This document shows, in pieces, positions 1 to 9,990 of a stretch of 64,000 nucleotides of DNA. The notes under the pieces were generated by a model. It was not told the origin of the DNA and ran no database searches. It was given only the letters and a program-made list of their open reading frames with translations. The translations under genes and the position numbers were made by a program. How positions within the stretch are numbered: the first letter of the stretch is position 1; the number at the start of each line of letters is the position of its first letter. Source of the DNA: Prochlorococcus marinus XMU1412 (GTDB lineage: Bacteria; Cyanobacteriota; Cyanobacteriia; PCC-6307; Cyanobiaceae); the NCBI RefSeq assembly GCF_017696315.1, contig NZ_JAAORJ010000004.1, positions 382,519 through 446,518 on the forward strand, read 5' to 3'.

Positions 1-1107
1 AAAGAAGTTAAACATGATGTCATAGCATTTCTTACAAGCGTTAATGAATTTGTAGGAGATTCTGGAAGATACATACATGTTGGTATGACCAGTAGTGATG
101 TACTTGATACTGGCTTATCTCTTCAGTTAAAAGATTCTTGCGAATTGTTATTAGAAGAAATTGAGAAGCTAGAAAATGAAGTCAGATTATTAGCAAGGAA
201 GCATAAAAATACCTTAATGATTGGCAGATCTCATGCAATTCATGGGGAGCCAATTTCCTTCGGTTTTAAACTTGCTGGATGGTTAGCAGAAATAATAAGG
301 AACAAAAAAAGATTGTTAACACTAAAAGAATCTGTAGCTATTGGACAAATAAGTGGTGCAATGGGAACTTACGCTAATACAAATCCCAAAGTAGAACAAA
401 TAACTTGTAAATTACTTGGCTTAAAGCCAGATACAGCGAGTACGCAGGTCATATCGAGAGACAGGCATGCAGAATATGTTCAAACTATTGCACTAGTTGG
501 CGCGTCTCTAGATAGATTCGCAACTGAAATAAGAAATTTACAAAGAACTGATGTTTTAGAAGTTGAGGAGGGCTTTACAAAAGGGCAAAAAGGAAGTTCT
601 GCCATGCCTCATAAAAGAAATCCTATTCGAAGTGAAAGAGTAAGCGGTCTAGCAAGAATTTTGAGGAGTTACGTCTTAACAGCACTGGAAAATGTTCCAC
701 TTTGGCACGAAAGAGATATAAGCCATAGTTCAAATGAACGCATCATGTTACCTGACGTATCAATCTGTTTGCATTTTATGCTCAGGGAAATGAAAGATAT
801 AGTAAGCAATTTGGAAGTTTATCCAAAAAATATGCTCAAAAATTTAAATATATATGGTGGTGTAATCTTTAGTCAGAAAGTTTTACTTTTGCTTGTAGAG
901 AAAGGGTTGTCTAGAGAAAAGGCTTACAGTTTAGTACAAAAAAATGCGCATCATGCGTGGAATACCGAAAATGGGAATTTCAAACAAAATATAGAGAGAG
1001 ATAATGAAATAATGGATTTTATTGATCAAAGTGACTTAGAAGAATGTTTTAATCCTTCAATTCATCTCAATAATTTAAGTGTAATATGGGAGAAGTTAGG
1101 TATCTAG
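1..1107 (+). CDS. purB: Adenylosuccinate lyase, 3' part (5' end outside window)
   Basis: This is the C-terminal part of adenylosuccinate lyase, which splits fumarate from SAICAR and from adenylosuccinate in purine synthesis. The frame is open from base 1, so the ATG at 85 is internal and the true start lies upstream. The fumarase/aspartase superfamily signature GSSAMPHKRNP is visible near the middle, followed by the usual helical C-terminal domain. The conserved TSSDVLDTGLS segment, which contacts substrate in this family, lies right after the left edge. The next gene, fumC, belongs to the same superfamily, but the two proteins differ clearly. Identification is firm; only the N-terminus is missing. 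Confidence 0.96.
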   Translation, partial: KEVKHDVIAFLTSVNEFVGDSGRYIHVGMTSSDVLDTGLSLQLKDSCELLLEEIEKLENEVRLLARKHKNTLMIGRSHAIHGEPISFGFKLAGWLAEIIRNKKRLLTLKESVAIGQISGAMGTYANTNPKVEQITCKLLGLKPDTASTQVISRDRHAEYVQTIALVGASLDRFATEIRNLQRTDVLEVEEGFTKGQKGSSAMPHKRNPIRSERVSGLARILRSYVLTALENVPLWHERDISHSSNERIMLPDVSICLHFMLREMKDIVSNLEVYPKNMLKNLNIYGGVIFSQKVLLLLVEKGLSREKAYSLVQKNAHHAWNTENGNFKQNIERDNEIMDFIDQSDLEECFNPSIHLNNLSVIWEKLGI

Positions 1108-1155
1108 GATTACTGAAAACCTTATCTAAGTTAAACCAGTGTTTTCAGAGGAATA

Positions 1156-2541
1156 ATGACAAAAAACTTTAGGATTGAAAAAGATAGTATGGGAACAATA
1201 GAGGTTCCCACTCAAGCTTTGTGGGGCGCTCAAACACAAAGATCGATAAAAAATTTTTCTATTGGAGAAGAATTAATTCCAATTGAATTAATTTATTCAC
1301 TCACCCTTATAAAAAAAGCTGCTTCAATCGCGAATTTCAATTTAGGGTTAATAGATAAAAGAAAAAAAGATTTGATTGTAGAGGCATGTACAGAAATACT
1401 TGATGGACTTCATGATTCACAGTTTCCATTAAAGGTTTGGCAAACAGGAAGTGGCACGCAGACAAATATGAATGTTAATGAGGTAATTTCAAATATTGCA
1501 GCATTAAAAACAAATTCAGAGCTTGGTAGTCATCAACCAATTCATCCTAATGATGATGTAAATAAATCTCAGTCAACTAATGATACTTTTCCTGCTGCTA
1601 TTCAAATATCAGTTGTTAATGAAATAATCAAAAATTTAGTTCCAACGATACGAGAACTTACTAAGATTCTTGATAAAAAAAGTGAACAATGGAAAGACCT
1701 CATAAAGATAGGAAGAACCCATTTTCAAGATGCAGTGCCCCTTACTTTTGGGCAAGAAATATCAGGATGGTCAGAGCAACTTAAAGATGCTGAGAATGCA
1801 ATTACTATAAGTCTGAATGAATTGTATTTTTTACCTTTAGGAGGAACTGCAGTTGGAACAGGTATTAATTGTCCAAAAGGATTTTGTGAAGAGTCTATAA
1901 AATCAATTTCCGATGATACTAATCTAATGTTCTATAAATCAAAAAATAATTTTTCTATCATGGCCTCTCATGATCGTCTAGCTCAAGTAATGAGTCAGAT
2001 AAAAATATTAGCAGGTGCATTATTTAAAATTTCAAATGATATAAAAATTCTATCTTCTGGTCCAAGATCAGGAATATATGAATTAATTATTCCTCAAAAT
2101 GAACCTGGAAGTTCTATCATGCCGGGTAAAGTGAATCCAACTCAATGTGAAGCCTTATCAATGGTTTGTACTCAGATAATGGGTCTTGAATATGCAGTCT
2201 CAATGGCAAATTCTAGCGGTACTTTACAGATGAATGAATATAAGCCTCTAATTGGATTTAATATTCTCACAAGTTTAAAATTACTTAAAAATGTAATAGA
2301 AAACTTCAGAATAAATTTAGTTGATGGGATGGAACCTAATCAAAAGAAAATGAAGTTAAATTTAGAAAATTCACTAATGTTGGTTACAGCCATAGTGCCA
2401 AAAGTTGGTTATGAAAAAGCAGCTAAAATTGCAAACCTTGCCTTCAAAGAATCATTAAATTTAAAAGAGGCAACACTTAAATTAGGTTATTTAAACGAAG
2501 ATGAATTTGATGAAGCAATGAATATCAATTCAATGATTTGA
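1156..2541 (+). CDS. fumC: Fumarate hydratase class II
   Basis: Class II (iron-independent) fumarase interconverts fumarate and malate in the TCA cycle. In cyanobacteria it also recycles fumarate released by purB and by argininosuccinate lyase. The protein has 461 residues, the normal length. Motifs seen are GSGTQTNMNVNEV (substrate site), GRTHFQDAVPLTFGQE and the signature GSSIMPGKVNPTQCE. The start is supported by an AGAGGA ribosome-binding site a few bases before the ATG. It lies 48 bp downstream of purB, so the two may be cotranscribed. A stem-loop with a T-run follows at 2554-2576. Confidence 0.97.
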   Translation: MTKNFRIEKDSMGTIEVPTQALWGAQTQRSIKNFSIGEELIPIELIYSLTLIKKAASIANFNLGLIDKRKKDLIVEACTEILDGLHDSQFPLKVWQTGSGTQTNMNVNEVISNIAALKTNSELGSHQPIHPNDDVNKSQSTNDTFPAAIQISVVNEIIKNLVPTIRELTKILDKKSEQWKDLIKIGRTHFQDAVPLTFGQEISGWSEQLKDAENAITISLNELYFLPLGGTAVGTGINCPKGFCEESIKSISDDTNLMFYKSKNNFSIMASHDRLAQVMSQIKILAGALFKISNDIKILSSGPRSGIYELIIPQNEPGSSIMPGKVNPTQCEALSMVCTQIMGLEYAVSMANSSGTLQMNEYKPLIGFNILTSLKLLKNVIENFRINLVDGMEPNQKKMKLNLENSLMLVTAIVPKVGYEKAAKIANLAFKESLNLKEATLKLGYLNEDEFDEAMNINSMI

Positions 2542-2551
2542 TTAAAAAAAT

Positions 2552-5278
2552 TTAAGAATTGTTGTCAATTCTTTTTGTTGCAGGATTAATATCTTCAGAG
2601 ACTTTTATAAGATCATTAGATTCAGAAACAGGAAAACGATTAATAGCTTTTAATGCTAGCTTTGCTTTGCTTTTTAATTTATTACTAACACCAATACAGT
2701 ATTGCACTTGAGAAAGGACATCAATTGATCTTCTAATAATCCTCACTACATCACCTTCGTCTAATGAAGTATTAAAAACCAAGTCTTTCCATTTTTTTCC
2801 TCTAGCCCATTCAGAAATAATTCCAGTCAACTCTGTTTCTAAATAGATAGGGATTTCAATATGAAACTTATTTTGTTGAAAAGAGACTAATTTTCTTAAA
2901 CCATCTAATTCATTAAAAACATCTATTAATTTTAAAGAAGGCTTGAAATTACACCAAAGATTAGGCCTTCTTACATCAACACATATAGCTTGAATAATTG
3001 CAGCTAACTCAGGAGGATCTAAATCGTCTAAATAACCACTAACTAAAACAAGACCAATCCATAATTCATTTTCACTTCTTATTGCACCCACTGTTTGACC
3101 AACTTCTGTCAATTCCAAATCATTTAAACAACCAAAATGATTCAAAATTTGTATCAAATCGGTAAAAGTTCTCCAGTTATGATTTTCTTTATCCTCAAGA
3201 AGTTTTTTTCTAATATTTATTTCTTGTTCAACATCAATAATTCTTTTTCTATATTTCTTTAATTTCTTGGAGTCTCCAAATCTGTGTGCAGGATGATCAG
3301 TAACTGTTTCTTCTAAATTATTAATTTGTTGCTGTTGTGCCAAAACTTCCGTTGTCAAATCATATTGTGGAGTTTGTAAATCATTTTTTTTAGAAACTTC
3401 AAAAATTCGATCCGCATAACACTGCGACATATCATCTCCCCTAAATACCTCTCCAGAAAAATACATCTTTGGCACTTCAAGTCCTAAGACATCAATTGCA
3501 TCCAAATCATTAAAAATACTTACAATATATGAGGGTTTTATAAGAATAAATAAATTATCAATTGTCAAACACAATAAACTCTTAATTTTTTGGGATTCAT
3601 ATATTTTCTTACAAATTAATCCTGGAACAATTTTTCTTTTCATTTGAGGAGCTTTGATTGAAATTAAGCTTCCATCTTCAATATATGGGAGTGCATTAGT
3701 TATCTCTTCTGATAATTTTTCTACTGATTGTTTTTCTAAAATTTTCAATAGTCTTCTCTCTTCTTTAAGACGATTTCTTAATTTTTCGTATGCATCAAAA
3801 TCTTTCCATGAAACGTTAGATGTAATTTTTTTTAATTCAATTAAATCCTTATCTAATTTTTCAAGAATTATATTCTCACCTGATGATTCACCTAAATATA
3901 AAAAACTACCAAAACTTCTTTTAATTAATTCTTTAGACTTCTCTAAAGTATAACTTTGTAAAAGATTAAGTACCATTCCATAGCTAGGAGTGAATTGACT
4001 TTCTAAAGAATTTGGTTTGCTAATCGCCAGTGCACTTGCTTCTTTGGCACCTTCGAATCTTGTTTGTAATGTAACAACATATCCCTGGGTATCTTTTCCT
4101 CTTCTTCCAGCTCTTCCTGACATTTGCAAAAATTCACTGCTAAATAATAATCTATGCCCATCTTCTGTCCTTTTTGATAAAGAAGAAATAACAGTTGTTC
4201 TTGCGGGCATATTTATTCCTGCAGCAAGAGTTTCAGTTGCAAAAACAACTTTTATTAAACCTTGCTGAAATAATTCCTCAACCAATTCTTTCCATGCAGG
4301 CAATAATCCAGCATGATGAGATGCAATACCGCGTTTTAATGCCTCGCATTGAGATTTATCTTTAATTGCTTCCTGATTATTTTTAAGATAAACATCTAAT
4401 TTTTGAGATATCATACTTGCTTCTGAATAACTTACTAAAGTTAAATCTTTTATATTCTCAATTGCCTTGTCACATCCTCTTCTACTAAAAATAAAATAAA
4501 TAGCTGGCAACATATTTCGTTCAGCTAGTTTCGAGATCACAAAGCCAATTGAGGGAGACTTTGGTTGCATTATCCTACCCACTTTCCCTCTTATTTTCTG
4601 CCCTTTAGGAGCTCTCCAAATCTTACAGTTTGGATGAATTCCATTACCTTTATTATTTAAAAGTGGATGAAGACCTTTAACACTACAAAAAATAAAATCA
4701 AGTGGTACTGGTCTCTTATCACTATTAATTAGTACTGTGGGCCCATGAACTTTTTCTATCCAATTTTGTAATTGATCTGCATTTGCTATTGTTGCTGATA
4801 AAGCTATTATTTGAGTTCTACTAGGGCAATGGATTATAGTTTCCTCCCAAACTGTGCCTCTTTGGGGGTCATTCATATAATGACATTCATCAAGAATTAC
4901 AGATTCTAAATTTTCTAAGGGATCATCAAATTCATCAAATTCGCCATAAAGCATGTTCCTAAAAATCTCAGTCGTCATGACTAAGATTGGTGCTTCTCTA
5001 TTTATGCTTATATCTCCAGTTAAAAGACCAACTTTATTCTCACCATATTGATTGGCAAAATCTCTAAACTTTTGGTTTGATAGGGCCTTTAAAGGTGTTG
5101 TATAAAAAACTCTACTGTCATGAGATAAGCCTCTATATATAGCAAATTCACCTATCAATGTTTTACCCGAACCTGTTGGTGCTGTTAACACAACAGAATT
5201 TCCGCTATTAATAGCTCGTATTGCTTCTAATTGGAAATCATCTAGCGGAAAGGGGAAATATTCCTCTAAATTAAGCAA
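2552..5278 (-). CDS. Ski2/Mtr4-like DEAD/DEAH-box RNA helicase
   Basis: This is a 908-residue superfamily 2 helicase of the Ski2/Mtr4 type, likely involved in RNA unwinding or turnover. Walker A APTGSGKT is at residues 33-40, the DECH box at 130-133 (DExH class), a SAT motif follows, and motif VI appears as QMSGRAGRRGKD. The long C-terminal part fits a DSHCT-type domain. Cyanobacteria and plastids carry such a helicase (ISE2-like in plants), which suggests organelle-like RNA processing; this role is inferred. The start appears to be TTG, as no ATG lies nearby and a stop closes the frame about 36 bases upstream. The 3' end converges on fumC. Confidence 0.9.
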   Translation of the reverse strand: MLNLEEYFPFPLDDFQLEAIRAINSGNSVVLTAPTGSGKTLIGEFAIYRGLSHDSRVFYTTPLKALSNQKFRDFANQYGENKVGLLTGDISINREAPILVMTTEIFRNMLYGEFDEFDDPLENLESVILDECHYMNDPQRGTVWEETIIHCPSRTQIIALSATIANADQLQNWIEKVHGPTVLINSDKRPVPLDFIFCSVKGLHPLLNNKGNGIHPNCKIWRAPKGQKIRGKVGRIMQPKSPSIGFVISKLAERNMLPAIYFIFSRRGCDKAIENIKDLTLVSYSEASMISQKLDVYLKNNQEAIKDKSQCEALKRGIASHHAGLLPAWKELVEELFQQGLIKVVFATETLAAGINMPARTTVISSLSKRTEDGHRLLFSSEFLQMSGRAGRRGKDTQGYVVTLQTRFEGAKEASALAISKPNSLESQFTPSYGMVLNLLQSYTLEKSKELIKRSFGSFLYLGESSGENIILEKLDKDLIELKKITSNVSWKDFDAYEKLRNRLKEERRLLKILEKQSVEKLSEEITNALPYIEDGSLISIKAPQMKRKIVPGLICKKIYESQKIKSLLCLTIDNLFILIKPSYIVSIFNDLDAIDVLGLEVPKMYFSGEVFRGDDMSQCYADRIFEVSKKNDLQTPQYDLTTEVLAQQQQINNLEETVTDHPAHRFGDSKKLKKYRKRIIDVEQEINIRKKLLEDKENHNWRTFTDLIQILNHFGCLNDLELTEVGQTVGAIRSENELWIGLVLVSGYLDDLDPPELAAIIQAICVDVRRPNLWCNFKPSLKLIDVFNELDGLRKLVSFQQNKFHIEIPIYLETELTGIISEWARGKKWKDLVFNTSLDEGDVVRIIRRSIDVLSQVQYCIGVSNKLKSKAKLALKAINRFPVSESNDLIKVSEDINPATKRIDNNS
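2554..2576. terminator. Bidirectional terminator hairpin between fumC and the helicase
   Basis: Perfect 8-bp arms AAGAATTG and CAATTCTT flank a TTGT loop. A run of five T follows on the plus strand and a T-rich tract (AAATTTTTTT) on the minus strand. It can therefore end transcripts from both convergent genes. The stem overlaps the last codons and stop of the minus-strand helicase. Confidence 0.65.
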
Positions 5279-5417
5279 TAATTGTGATTGAAGAGAGGAT
5301 GAGTTAACTTCTTAATATATGATCTATATAGATATTAATAAACAAAAAATACCTTGCAAACTTTAATACTAAATCTAAATCTTTTTAATTAAATCCACTA
5401 TATTTTATTTTGCCAAA

Positions 5418-6557
5418 ATGAAAAAAGTAAAAATTCCAAAAAATAGAATCCGTAAATTAAAAACATTTTCTTTAGGTAAAAAATCCTTCGAACTTCTAAG
5501 TTTAAATTCGCAAAATAAAAAACTTATAGACTTATGCAGTAATGATTATTTTGGATTAAGCAGGGACAAAGATTTAATAAAAGCTGCTTACGAAATAAGC
5601 TTGTTAGAAGGCATCGGTTCAGGAAGCTCTAGGTTTATTACAGGTTCAAGACCAATACATAAATTATTAGAAACAGAACTTGCCAAGTGGCTTGATCAAG
5701 AGAAAGTATTACTTTTCCCAAGCGGATTTCAAGCAAATATAGCCGCTATCCAGGCTTTAGCAAAAAGAAATAGTATCGTAATAGCAGATAAATTGATCCA
5801 TAACTCTTTATTGGTTGGAGTCAAAGCTGCTCAAGCAAAACTAGTTAGATTCTCACACAATAATTTAAAAGATTTAGAAGACAAAATTATTAAATCTGAC
5901 CCCACAAAAAATTCCATTTTAGTTGTTGTTGAATCTCTTTATAGCATGGAGGGATCAATTGCTCCGCTCAAAGAAATAACAGAAATTTGCAAAAAAAATA
6001 GTGTTCAATTATTAGTTGACGAAGCTCATGCAATTGGGATCTTGGGCCCTGAAGGCAGGGGTTTAAGTTTTAATTGTCGTTCAGATATAAATATGATTAC
6101 TGGAACTTTTGGAAAAGCATTTGGTAGCGGTGGAGCTTTCATCGCTTCCAATTCAGAAATTGGAGAATATCTTATTCAAACAAGTGGTGCATTTAGGTAT
6201 ACAACCGCACTTGCGCCATCTTTGGCTGCTGGGGCACTAGAAGGTTTAAAAAAAATTATAGAAAATAAAGAATGGGGTAATGATTTGTTATCTTCTGCTA
6301 ATGTATGGAAAGATGAAATTATTAAAAATTTTAGTTTTCCAGTTCACGGAGATTCTCACATTTTATCAGTTATTGTTGGCGAAGAAGAGAAAGCAATTTA
6401 TCTACAAAAATATCTCGAAGAAAATGGGTTTTTAGCAATTGCGATAAGACCTCCAACTGTTCCAGTGGGGCAATCAAGAATCAGAATAACAATACGAAGA
6501 AACTTAGATTTTAATTTGCTAAATAATTTCATTGCAGTATTAAAAGAGTTTAAATGA
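5418..6557 (+). CDS. bioF: 8-amino-7-oxononanoate synthase
   Basis: BioF is a PLP enzyme that condenses pimeloyl-ACP with L-alanine to give 8-amino-7-oxononanoate (KAPA), the first ring-forming step of biotin synthesis. The 379 residues show the alpha-oxoamine synthase fold. DEAHA at about 201-205 carries the PLP-binding Asp, and the Schiff-base lysine is K233 in TGTFGKAFGSGG. It is the first gene of a five-gene operon and overlaps the next gene by 4 bp. A 139-bp gap separates it from the divergent helicase and should hold its promoter. Close relatives (Kbl, HemA) are excluded by the context. Confidence 0.94.
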   Translation: MKKVKIPKNRIRKLKTFSLGKKSFELLSLNSQNKKLIDLCSNDYFGLSRDKDLIKAAYEISLLEGIGSGSSRFITGSRPIHKLLETELAKWLDQEKVLLFPSGFQANIAAIQALAKRNSIVIADKLIHNSLLVGVKAAQAKLVRFSHNNLKDLEDKIIKSDPTKNSILVVVESLYSMEGSIAPLKEITEICKKNSVQLLVDEAHAIGILGPEGRGLSFNCRSDINMITGTFGKAFGSGGAFIASNSEIGEYLIQTSGAFRYTTALAPSLAAGALEGLKKIIENKEWGNDLLSSANVWKDEIIKNFSFPVHGDSHILSVIVGEEEKAIYLQKYLEENGFLAIAIRPPTVPVGQSRIRITIRRNLDFNLLNNFIAVLKEFK

Positions 6558-7267
6558 AACAAATTATTACTCAACATGGGTGGGGACTAAATAAATATTT
6601 CTGGGATGATTATAAAGTTGATTTTTTAAATAATAATTGGCATTGGCAAGATAATGAAAGGGGCTATTTTTCGACAAATAATTATCAAGCAAAATGGATT
6701 AAAAGCGAATCTAAAAAAGAAATCAGAATGACTTTATGTCATTCATTTGGTTTTCATTTAATGCCAAAAAAAATTTTAAAAGAAGCAACTCATATTGTTC
6801 TTATAAATTCTTTTAATAATTTTCTTCCTCTAAGTAATAAGAGAAACTTTATTTTGAGGTCTCTAAAAAGAATGGAAACAAAAATCATAAAAGATGAACC
6901 TAAGGATATGTTGAAAGAATTTATATATAGATCATTTATGCCAAATCATATGAATAATAGTTTTAAAAATATCTTTTATAAAAGTCTAGAGAGTTTAAAT
7001 AAAACTCTTCTTTTAAGTGATTTAAAAGAACTTTACATCAATAGAGATTTTCCAGTATTTTTAAGAAAAGATTGCAAAGTTATTTTTATAAAATCAGAAA
7101 ATGATTTGATTCTTGACAACGAATCAAATAATAACTTTTTAGATTCCTTAAATAAAACACTTGAAAGGAAGCCAATTTTAATTAAATTAGCTCAACAAGG
7201 TCATTGCTTGAATAATTTAAATTTATACGAGATCTTACGTAATACATTTAACGATCGAAATGGATAG
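6554..7267 (+). CDS. bioK: Pimeloyl-ACP methyl ester esterase, BioK type
   Basis: This is a 237-residue alpha/beta hydrolase placed between bioF and bioC. A catalytic triad can be proposed from the sequence: Ser64 in the elbow CHSFG, Asp184 in SENDL and His217 in QQGHCL. Cyanobacteria lack BioH, and a distinct esterase named BioK is known to remove the methyl group from pimeloyl-ACP methyl ester in marine Synechococcus/Prochlorococcus bio operons. Position and fold match that role. It overlaps bioF by 4 bp and bioC by 8 bp, so translation is coupled. The family call rests on context plus triad; assignment as BioG instead is possible but less likely. Confidence 0.85.
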   Translation: MKQIITQHGWGLNKYFWDDYKVDFLNNNWHWQDNERGYFSTNNYQAKWIKSESKKEIRMTLCHSFGFHLMPKKILKEATHIVLINSFNNFLPLSNKRNFILRSLKRMETKIIKDEPKDMLKEFIYRSFMPNHMNNSFKNIFYKSLESLNKTLLLSDLKELYINRDFPVFLRKDCKVIFIKSENDLILDNESNNNFLDSLNKTLERKPILIKLAQQGHCLNNLNLYEILRNTFNDRNG

Positions 7268-8018
7268 TAAAAAGTGGAACGAGAAAATACAAAATAATTT
7301 TAATGATGCTGCATATCAGTATTTAGAGCATTCAAATATTCAGAAAGTTTTTGCAAAAAAGATTGCTCATCTTATTAAAGAATTAAATCCCCAAAAAAAA
7401 GGTGAATGGATAGATCTAGGATCAGGACCAGGACTATTAGCAGATGAAATAGAAAAAATATCTTCCCAAAAAGTATCCAGAATTGATTTCAGCAAAAAAA
7501 TGCTTCTTGAGAATAAATTATCTAGAAAAAAAATTTTATGGGATTTGAATAATGATTTGCCTTCTGAAATAAATAACTGTTCTCTATTAACATCTAACTT
7601 TTGTATACATTGGTTAAACAACCCAGAAAAGATAATAAAAAATTGGTTTAGCAAATTAACACCTGGAGGTTTTTTAATCATTTCATATCCAACAAAAGAT
7701 TGTTTTCCTGAATGGAAAGATACTTGTAAAAAAATTGATATTGAATATAGTGGTCTTAATTTCCTTTGCTCTAAAGAATTATTAAAAGATTTCAAATCAA
7801 CTGAAATACATTATTCAAAGCAGTTTAATTTTCTTGAAAATTTTGAAGATGTGTATAAACTTTTTAGAAGCATTAAAAATGTAGGAGCACAATCAACAAA
7901 CTGTAAACGAAAAACAGTGAAAGAGTTAAAGAAAATTCAAAAGTTTTGGCCAAAGAATTACAATAATACAGTGAACCTTTCATGGCAAATTGAGATTCAA
8001 ATAATAAAGAAATTATGA
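7260..8018 (+). CDS. bioC: Malonyl-ACP O-methyltransferase
   Basis: BioC methylates the free carboxyl of malonyl-ACP with S-adenosylmethionine, so that fatty acid synthesis can build the pimeloyl chain. The protein has 252 residues and a class I SAM-binding motif WIDLGSGPG near residue 50. A PGG turn (LTPGGFLIIS) lies in the region typical for small-molecule methyltransferases. It overlaps bioK by 8 bp and bioD by 4 bp. The sequence is diverged and rich in Lys and Asn, as usual for this genome. Operon position makes the call strong. Confidence 0.9.
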   Translation: MDSKKWNEKIQNNFNDAAYQYLEHSNIQKVFAKKIAHLIKELNPQKKGEWIDLGSGPGLLADEIEKISSQKVSRIDFSKKMLLENKLSRKKILWDLNNDLPSEINNCSLLTSNFCIHWLNNPEKIIKNWFSKLTPGGFLIISYPTKDCFPEWKDTCKKIDIEYSGLNFLCSKELLKDFKSTEIHYSKQFNFLENFEDVYKLFRSIKNVGAQSTNCKRKTVKELKKIQKFWPKNYNNTVNLSWQIEIQIIKKL

Positions 8019-8680
8019 ATAGTCACAAAAATATTTTCAAATTTATAATTTGTGGAACAGATACTGATATTGGGAAAACATTAATAAGCTCTTTTTTCGT
8101 TAAAGGATTAAATTCTTTTTATTGGAAACCTATTCAAAGTGGGATTGAATTGCAAACTGATAGTCAAACTGTTGAAAAACTTGCACAAGTAAGTAAAGAG
8201 AAAATAATCAAAGAAGCTTATGTCTTTACAAAACCTCTATCTCCGCATTGGGCTGCTGAAATAGATCAAAAAGCTATTAACTTTGACAACTTGAGATTGC
8301 CAAAAGTGCAGGGCTCCCTAATTATAGAAACTGCAGGTGGATTAATGGTTCCAATAACACGCAATTTTTTGCAAATAGATCAAATAAAAGAATGGAATCT
8401 TCCGGTAATACTTGTATGTAAGAGCTCACTTGGCACTCTTAACCATACCTTGCTTAGTATTGAGGCCTTAAAACGAAGAAATATTGAGATTATAGGTTTA
8501 GTAGTTAATGGCGAAAAACACCTAGATAATCCAAAAACTCTAGTTGATTTTAGTGGTATTCCTTTAATTGCTGAATTTCCTTACATCGAAAAAATGGACT
8601 CAAATAATTTAGATATACTATGGGAAGAACTAGACATCAAGAATAAGTTGATCTCACTATTAAACACAAAAATAAGTTAA
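8015..8680 (+). CDS. bioD: Dethiobiotin synthetase
   Basis: BioD closes the ureido ring, using ATP, CO2 and diaminopelargonate to form dethiobiotin. The 221-residue protein has the P-loop GTDTDIGKT at 14-22, the hallmark of the family. It also has the substrate-side segment YWKPIQSG and the conserved ETAGGLMVPI. It overlaps bioC by 4 bp and ends directly against the bioA start codon, with no spacer. Confidence 0.95.
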   Translation: MNSHKNIFKFIICGTDTDIGKTLISSFFVKGLNSFYWKPIQSGIELQTDSQTVEKLAQVSKEKIIKEAYVFTKPLSPHWAAEIDQKAINFDNLRLPKVQGSLIIETAGGLMVPITRNFLQIDQIKEWNLPVILVCKSSLGTLNHTLLSIEALKRRNIEIIGLVVNGEKHLDNPKTLVDFSGIPLIAEFPYIEKMDSNNLDILWEELDIKNKLISLLNTKIS

Positions 8681-9982
8681 ATGAAATCTTTGGATTCAAA
8701 AACTCCAAATCAAGATTGGCACCCAAATATTTGGCCACCTTTTACGCAAATCAATAACAGCAAACCGCAGATAGAAGTAACTCATGGTAAAGATGCCCTC
8801 CTATTTACTAAAGATCCTGAAAAAGAACTAATAGATGCAATTAGTAGTTGGTGGGTAACTCTTCATGGTCATAGTAACGAATATATTGCGGATGCCATTT
8901 TTGATCAATCAAAAAAACTTGAGCAAGTTATTTTTGCTGATTTCTTACATCCACAGGCAAAAAAATTAGCAGAAAGACTTAGTGAATTAACAAAACTAGA
9001 AAGATTATTCTTTTCTGATAACGGTTCTACTGCTGTGGAAGTCGCTTTAAAAATTGCCTTCCAATCATGGCAAAATAGAGGAGAGACAAGAACTCAAATA
9101 GTAGCTTTTGATGGCGCCTATCATGGTGATACATTTGGCGCAATGGCTTTAGGTGAAAGAAATATTTTTAATGAGAATTTCGATAATCTTATGTTCCCAG
9201 TTAGAAGAGTCCCATGGCCCTCAACTTGGATGAACGATGAAGAAGTAGAAAATAAAGAATATAAGGCGATCCAAAAATTAGAAACTCTACTTAAAACTCC
9301 CACAGTTGCAGTAATCCTTGAGCCACTTGTTCAAGGAGCAGGAGGGATGAATATGGTTAGGCCTCAGTTTATAAAAAAAGTTTCAGAAATTATAAAAAAT
9401 AATAATTCTTTGTTAATTGCCGATGAAGTATTGACTGGGTTTGGAAGATGTGGAACCCTTTTTGCTTTTCAAAAGGCAAAAATCATGCCTGATTTAATAA
9501 GTATTTCAAAAGGTTTAACTGGTGGATTTTTACCGATGGGAATAACTTTATGTAAAGAAAAAATTTTTCAATCCTTTATTGATGATTCCCCAAGAAAAAC
9601 TTTTTGGCATGGACATAGTTTTACTGCTAATCCTTTAGGTTGTGCTGCAGCAAACGCTAGCCTTGATTTATTAGAAAAAGAACCACAAAAATACCTTTCA
9701 TTTGAAGAAAAACATTTATCTCATCTAATTAAATTTAAAAGCTTAGCTTATATAAAGAAGGTAAGGGTTTCTGGCACAATTGCTGCCTTCGATTTAGATA
9801 TTGGGAACAAAAAAGGTTATTTCAATAATATTGGGAAAGAAATAAAGAGTCTTGCAATGGAGCAAGGTTTATTCATTAGGCCCCTCGGGAATGTTATTTA
9901 CCTCTTACCGCCTCTCTGTATAACAGATGATCAATTGGGGAAAAGTTACTGGATAATAAGGCAAATCTTAGACAATCTTTAG
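8681..9982 (+). CDS. bioA: Adenosylmethionine-8-amino-7-oxononanoate aminotransferase
   Basis: BioA transfers an amino group, normally from S-adenosylmethionine, to KAPA to give 7,8-diaminopelargonate. It is a class III PLP aminotransferase of 433 residues. Visible features are the N-terminal substrate segment HPNIWPPFTQ, ADEVLTGFGRCG with the PLP-contacting Asp, and the Schiff-base lysine in SISKGLTGGFLP. It is the last gene of the bio operon. The final enzyme, biotin synthase (bioB), is not in this window. The gene converges on the DUF3143 gene with an 8-bp gap. Confidence 0.94.
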   Translation: MKSLDSKTPNQDWHPNIWPPFTQINNSKPQIEVTHGKDALLFTKDPEKELIDAISSWWVTLHGHSNEYIADAIFDQSKKLEQVIFADFLHPQAKKLAERLSELTKLERLFFSDNGSTAVEVALKIAFQSWQNRGETRTQIVAFDGAYHGDTFGAMALGERNIFNENFDNLMFPVRRVPWPSTWMNDEEVENKEYKAIQKLETLLKTPTVAVILEPLVQGAGGMNMVRPQFIKKVSEIIKNNNSLLIADEVLTGFGRCGTLFAFQKAKIMPDLISISKGLTGGFLPMGITLCKEKIFQSFIDDSPRKTFWHGHSFTANPLGCAAANASLDLLEKEPQKYLSFEEKHLSHLIKFKSLAYIKKVRVSGTIAAFDLDIGNKKGYFNNIGKEIKSLAMEQGLFIRPLGNVIYLLPPLCITDDQLGKSYWIIRQILDNL

Positions 9983-9990
9983 ATAGCATT

